A stretch of 8,709 nt of DNA, taken from assembly GCA_964609495.1 (NCBI GenBank), contig CAZSTA010000161.1, forward strand, positions 1-8,709, in the 5' to 3' direction. Below, one piece after another: positions 5,588 to 8,709 of the stretch. The position numbers were made by a program, and so were the translations under genes. Positions within the stretch are counted from its first letter, which is position 1; each line of letters begins with the position of its first letter. Below the pieces are notes generated by a model, which searched no databases, was not told the origin of the DNA, and was given only the letters and a program-made list of their open reading frames with translations. The DNA comes from CAZSTA01 sp964609495 [NCBI: uncultured bacterium]. GTDB lineage: Bacteria; CAZSTA01.

Positions 5588-6031
5588 TTACTCCCTATTC
5601 AGGTCATCTACAAACCATCTTTGCCCTCGTTCATCCCCTCTCATAAAGGCAAGACCAGTTATTATATCTTTAGGGAGTAAATAGTAAGCGACGAAGTTCC
5701 TTATATTCTCAGGGTCGTCCCAGATAATATTCCCGTCGGGATCCCTATTATAGCGAGGCTCAGCTACTATTACCTGACCTTCCGAGAGTATATTGACATA
5801 GTTTGATACTTCAATGGATTCTAATATCCTTAGAGTAAGTTCCGCTAAAGGAAAATCGCTTCTCTTCACCGATATAACCTCGGCTCTGATCTCACTTCTA
5901 TTAGGGACAACTGGAACCTTAATAGGCGTAGGAGTCGCTTCAACTGAGTACCGACATCCACCTATTAACATAACTACTATAGCAGTAAGAAGAAATATAT
6001 AATTCTTAAACTCCTTCATATCTCTTCTCAT
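5588..6031 (-). CDS. Small probable lipoprotein of unknown function
   Basis: The 147-residue product begins with a charged n-region and a hydrophobic stretch ending in I23-G-G-C26, a good lipobox, so C26 is probably lipidated and the mature protein surface- or periplasm-exposed. A short Pro/Thr-rich tether (TPTPIKVPVVP) follows. The rest is a compact beta-rich domain: EIRAEVISVKR, a block LAELTLRILESIEVSNYVN, EGQVIVAEPRY, then DDPENIRNFVAYYLLPKDIITGLAF. The strand pattern with a central EGQ.I suggests a small barrel such as an OB fold, but I do not recognise the family. The start at M1 has GGAAGG nine bases upstream; M5 has a poorer site. The gene sits 38 bp after the 440-residue lipoprotein on the same strand, so they probably share a transcript and possibly an envelope function. 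Confidence 0.75.
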   Translation of the reverse strand: MRRDMKEFKNYIFLLTAIVVMLIGGCRYSVEATPTPIKVPVVPNRSEIRAEVISVKRSDFPLAELTLRILESIEVSNYVNILSEGQVIVAEPRYNRDPDGNIIWDDPENIRNFVAYYLLPKDIITGLAFMRGDERGQRWFVDDLNRE

Positions 6032-6069
6032 CTATATACACCTTCCGATGCAAGTTACACATTTCTCTT

Positions 6070-7392
6070 TCAATCTATCTCAAGATTTATAATCGTAGAT
6101 CTAGTTGTTCGTCCTACACTATCAATAGCTCTGAAGATAAGAGTGTAATATTTGAGTAAGGACTGCTGGGAAGAGAATAACCTGAACTTGAAGATACCTT
6201 GCTCATTGGCTCTCGTCTCATAGGTCCTTATAAACCTTAATTTACCCACAGAATCAGGAGCTAATAGTTCAACTCTAACTGTTGCCAAAGGACTTGTTTT
6301 TCCCATGATATCCACTGGGACATTGACTATAGAATTATCCCTGTGGCTGATGATTATCGGTTTGAGTAGAACTTGATAGCTTTCCTCGGGGATATAAGTC
6401 TCTCCCTCCCTTTGATAGACGAAGATAGGTCCCTTCCTCCTAGGGGGAGCGAACGAAATAGAGATCGTAGAGGTATCTTTATCCCAATATACTTCGGCGC
6501 CGAACTTCTCAGCCGCAAAACGAAGTGAAATCATAGAACGCCCATTCCAGATATATAAAGGGGCTAATGGCTCGGATCTAGTTATCCACCTACCGCTCTT
6601 TACTATCTCATAATTAAGGCTTCTATCTCTTAACCTCAGATAAGGCTCTTCTCCCTTCCAGACTGTTACTGTTTTTGTATCCTCTTCCCATTGAACATAG
6701 GCACCAAATATACCAAATAGCTCCTTTGAAGGCGCCATAACCCTATCTGAAATTAAAAGAGGGGGGGTAATAAAGCTAACTGGCTGGCCATTAACTATTA
6801 TACCTACCTCTGTATATAGAGGTTTATAACTGGATTCCTCGCCACCGCTCTTCTTAACTTGCGATTCAACTTTAGGTATAACTACAGGAGGGGATTTAGA
6901 GACAGGGACTTCGTTTTTTCTGTATATACCAGTTTCCTTTTCCTCCTCCTTTTGAGCGACAGGAGCTTTCTCAGGCGATTCTTTAGCTACTTCAGGCTTC
7001 TTTTCAGCTACCGCGGGAGGAGATTCTTTCGCCTCACCTTTGGAGATCGTTATGGATGTCTCAATAGCTCTACTTCTCTTCCCTCTATTATTTACTGCTG
7101 TGACCTTAAATTCATATTTTCCGGGGGCCACATCGCCTGATATCCATTCCGTCTTAGGAGCATCAACGCTACCTTCATGAGAAGCTCCATCACCAGTTTT
7201 ATAAGAGATATCATATCTTACAATATTCTCTGAGGAAGATGCTTTCCAGCTCAATTTAACTCTTCCATCTTTAAGATCAGTTGCCTTTAGATCTGATACG
7301 GGTCTGATAGATAAAATATCACAGGATAGCAAACTAGACAATGTTATTAGTAATAAAATTAGTAAAATTTTGCTCGATAATTTTCTTCCCAT
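6070..7392 (-). CDS. Multidomain lipoprotein: FN3, copper amine oxidase N-terminal-like domain, C-terminal beta-sandwich
   Basis: A 440-residue envelope protein. Signal peptide 1-23 ends in a lipobox L21-L-S-C24, with Asp at +2. Residues about 31-117 form a fibronectin type III domain (VSDLKATDLKDGRVKLSWKA early, GKYEFKVTAVNNRGKRS late). Residues 118-190 are a Pro/Glu/Lys/Ala-rich linker, probably disordered. Residues about 195-315 look like the stalk domain first named from copper amine oxidase N-termini: GIIVNGQPVSF, VMAPSKELFGIFGAYVQWEE, TVTVWKG, ISLRFAAEKFGAEVYWDKDT and STISI. This fold occurs in many cell-surface proteins and does not imply oxidase activity. Residues about 340-440 look like an immunoglobulin-like beta-sandwich (VNVPVDIMGKTSPLATVRVE, YYTLIFRAIDSVGRTTRS). 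No catalytic motif is visible, so a structural or binding role is likeliest. The start has GGGGTGGG upstream and lies 51 bp from the -10 of a perfect promoter. Confidence 0.82.
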   Translation of the reverse strand: MGRKLSSKILLILLLITLSSLLSCDILSIRPVSDLKATDLKDGRVKLSWKASSSENIVRYDISYKTGDGASHEGSVDAPKTEWISGDVAPGKYEFKVTAVNNRGKRSRAIETSITISKGEAKESPPAVAEKKPEVAKESPEKAPVAQKEEEKETGIYRKNEVPVSKSPPVVIPKVESQVKKSGGEESSYKPLYTEVGIIVNGQPVSFITPPLLISDRVMAPSKELFGIFGAYVQWEEDTKTVTVWKGEEPYLRLRDRSLNYEIVKSGRWITRSEPLAPLYIWNGRSMISLRFAAEKFGAEVYWDKDTSTISISFAPPRRKGPIFVYQREGETYIPEESYQVLLKPIIISHRDNSIVNVPVDIMGKTSPLATVRVELLAPDSVGKLRFIRTYETRANEQGIFKFRLFSSQQSLLKYYTLIFRAIDSVGRTTRSTIINLEID

Positions 7393-7442
7393 CTTATTCC
7401 CACCCCAAATGTATCCTGAAGCTTTATCCTTTATGTATTTAC

Positions 7443-7471
7443 ATTATATCATCTCAGCTACTATATGTCAA
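7443..7471 (-). promoter_or_regulatory. Perfect-consensus sigma-70 promoter of the lipoprotein operon
   Basis: On the minus strand TTGACA (7471-7466) and TATAAT (7448-7443) are separated by exactly 17 bp, matching all twelve consensus positions. An A/T-rich stretch (7472-7480) lies just upstream like an UP element. Predicted start is near 7436, with a leader of about 44 bases. The bases TTTGTTGACA around the -35 recur at the kinase promoter. Expression is expected to be strong unless repressed. Confidence 0.82.
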
Positions 7472-7529
7472 CAAAAATTATAGCTCTCTCTGCCAATTGA
7501 TCGTGATAAAAAGAGAATTGTGTCAACGC

Positions 7530-7557
7530 TTGACTTAATAAAATAATGTGCTAAAAT
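7530..7557 (+). promoter_or_regulatory. Extended -10 promoter of comEA-comEC
   Basis: TTGACT (7530-7535), a 16-bp spacer, and TAAAAT (7552-7557) preceded directly by TGC make an extended -10 promoter. Transcription would start near 7564, so an ATG at 7567 would be almost leaderless while the ATG at 7591 has a normal leader. A short perfect palindrome GTCAA-CGC-TTGAC (7522-7534) covers the -35 and could bind a regulator. Confidence 0.65.
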
Positions 7558-7590
7558 TAATAACAGATGTGGATAGAGAGGAGGGGTAAA

Positions 7591-8184
7591 ATGCGAAATC
7601 TTTTCAGCCCTAAGGGACAGAAAACGATACTCTTTTTGCTAATAGCCTTGATAGTAGGAACAGGAGTATCAGTATATAAAGGTCGCATCTTTAGGAAACA
7701 TAAAGAAGTCGAGATCATAGAGTCTCCCATCCCTCCTGAAATTAAGAAATCCTATATTCTGGAGGATAGTTTATCCGCTATTAAAGAAGATGAGCAGATA
7801 GAAAATGAGAATCTACCTGCCACTGATAGCTCCGAGGAGCCACCTAGCTATATCATAGGCACTACCTTACCTGGTAAAAATATCAATTTGGAGAAGACCG
7901 CTCAAACCGCGGAGGATAACAGCACTTTCAAGAGGGAAGAGCTAGAAGAGGAATCAACCGAAGTTGAGAAGCAGATACCACCTTCTCCAACTAAGATCAA
8001 TATTAACACCGCTAGTGAGGAGGAGTTAGATACCCTTCCAGGGATAGGACTGGTTCTGGCAGAGAGGGTAATTGCTTATCGCAAGGAGAACGGGGAATTC
8101 AAGTCCATAGAGGAGATAATCGAAGTTAGGGGAATAGGAGAGAAGAAATTCGAGCAAATTAGGGATCTTATCACCGTTGAGTAG
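7591..8184 (+). CDS. comEA: Competence protein ComEA: membrane-anchored DNA-binding helix-hairpin-helix protein
   Basis: ComEA binds incoming double-stranded DNA outside the cytoplasmic membrane and hands it to the ComEC channel. The frame also opens at ATG 7567, but I prefer ATG 7591: GAGGAGGGG sits about six bases before it, and the predicted transcription start near 7564 leaves no ribosome site for 7567. The 197-residue product has one membrane segment (about 12-29) and an acidic, Pro/Glu-rich linker (about 38-130). The C-terminal tandem helix-hairpin-helix domain (135-197) contains KININTASEEELDTLPGIG and EVRGIGEKKFEQI; LPGIG (149-153) and VRGIG (179-183) are the two DNA-contacting hairpins. 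The SLBB domain found in Bacillus ComEA is missing and is replaced by the low-complexity linker. comEC follows six bases after the stop. Confidence 0.88.
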   Translation: MRNLFSPKGQKTILFLLIALIVGTGVSVYKGRIFRKHKEVEIIESPIPPEIKKSYILEDSLSAIKEDEQIENENLPATDSSEEPPSYIIGTTLPGKNINLEKTAQTAEDNSTFKREELEEESTEVEKQIPPSPTKININTASEEELDTLPGIGLVLAERVIAYRKENGEFKSIEEIIEVRGIGEKKFEQIRDLITVE

Positions 8185-8190
8185 GGAAAA

Positions 8191-8709
8191 ATGCGCTATA
8201 TTCTCGATAGACCGATCATAACTATAACTATACTATATATCATAGGTATAATCATAGGGAGGATAGAAGGAAGGATCCCCGCCTCTTATATATATCTCAT
8301 CCTTGCTGGAGTGACGATCTTATCCCTAATAGCTAGAATTCGACGATCCTATCTTGCTCAATATGGAATCGCTCTGGCTTTCATCCTACTCGGCGGCTGG
8401 TTATGTCGAATAGGATTTGAACCACCAAGTGCCGATCATATTCGTAATTTCACTAACAGAGATGATATACAGGCGATTGAGGGAGAAGTCGTATCAGATC
8501 CAATTCACAGAGGAGATAGGATATATTTAATATTTAGAGCGGAAAAAATCGAGCTAGAAGGACGGGAAAAAGATGTAGAAGGCTTGATAAAGGTAACGTT
8601 GGCGAACTATTATGAAGAAGTGCAATGGCCCGAGTTGAATTATGGGGATAGGGTGATATTCAAACGACCTGCATACGATCCTCCTAGGGTGAGCGTTCCT
8701 GGGGTTTTC
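8191..8709 (+). CDS. comEC: Competence protein ComEC/Rec2, N-terminal part (runs off the window)
   Basis: ComEC forms the inner-membrane channel that takes up single-stranded DNA during transformation. The frame is open from ATG 8191 to the last base (173 codons), with AGGG a few bases upstream and only six bases after the comEA stop, so the two form an operon. Visible parts are three hydrophobic segments (about 9-25, 31-48, 57-73) and a soluble domain (about 95-165) with the DUF4131/OB-fold pattern: IEGEVVSDPIHRGDRIYLIF, LIKVTLAN and LNYGDRVIFKRPAYDPP. The end, VSVPGVF, corresponds to the conserved NPG.FD stretch just before the main Competence channel domain, which lies beyond the window. 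Identification rests on this N-terminal domain plus the neighbouring comEA. Confidence 0.88.
   Translation, partial: MRYILDRPIITITILYIIGIIIGRIEGRIPASYIYLILAGVTILSLIARIRRSYLAQYGIALAFILLGGWLCRIGFEPPSADHIRNFTNRDDIQAIEGEVVSDPIHRGDRIYLIFRAEKIELEGREKDVEGLIKVTLANYYEEVQWPELNYGDRVIFKRPAYDPPRVSVPGVF

Noticed and set aside
6859-7140. A 93-residue plus-strand frame rich in Arg and Phe
   Set aside because: It is the antisense of the low-complexity linker and FN3 part of the large lipoprotein; the composition mirrors the Pro/Glu/Lys linker.
7341-7538. A 65-residue plus-strand frame over the divergent promoter region
   Set aside because: It overlaps the lipoprotein signal-peptide codons and both promoters and has no ribosome site.

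Overview
The window is ordinary bacterial chromosome: densely coding, moderately AT-rich, with many AGA/AGG and ATA codons. It has Shine-Dalgarno sites, near-perfect sigma-70 promoters (TTGACA, 17 bp, TATAAT) and lipoprotein signal peptides. I cannot place the organism firmly. The gene mix (acetyl-CoA carboxylase alpha, phosphate butyryltransferase family, PfkB kinase, stalk-type lipoprotein with a copper amine oxidase N-terminal-like domain, ComEA/ComEC, a HEPN pair) fits an uncultured bacterium of a little-cultivated phylum. Poribacteria-like lineages are one possibility, but that is a guess from gene content.

Layout. (1) 1-972, plus strand: the 3' end of accA, then 25 bp later a two-gene cassette made of an unrecognised 133-residue protein and a HEPN-fold protein of UPF0332-like type. 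A hairpin at 1036-1061 probably closes it. This pair is the best candidate here for a poorly described system: its layout is like a toxin-antitoxin module, but the partner is not a recognisable nucleotidyltransferase. (2) 1097-2101, plus: a D-2-hydroxyacid dehydrogenase, ending 23 bp from a convergent minus-strand gene. (3) 5219 to 2125, minus: a PfkB-family sugar kinase with its own strong promoter, then a phosphate butyryltransferase-family enzyme and a CPBP-family membrane protein. The kinase is bracketed by two inverted copies of a roughly 120-bp double-hairpin repeat (REPIN or MITE-like). (4) 7392 to 5588, minus: two probable lipoproteins, a 440-residue FN3 / copper amine oxidase N-terminal-like / beta-sandwich protein and a small unknown one, read from a perfect-consensus promoter. 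(5) 7591 to the window end, plus: comEA and the start of comEC, encoding DNA-uptake machinery, divergent from the lipoprotein operon.

The genes do not form one pathway. They are several short transcription units with housekeeping (fatty acid synthesis, acyl-phosphate and sugar metabolism), envelope and competence roles, plus one accessory cassette and a dispersed repeat. The main re-annotations are: the comEA start moves from 7567 to 7591, the kinase starts at TTG, the phosphate butyryltransferase carries an apparent 17-residue N-terminal duplication, and a 67-residue reading frame at 4133-4336 is only a translation of the repeat.
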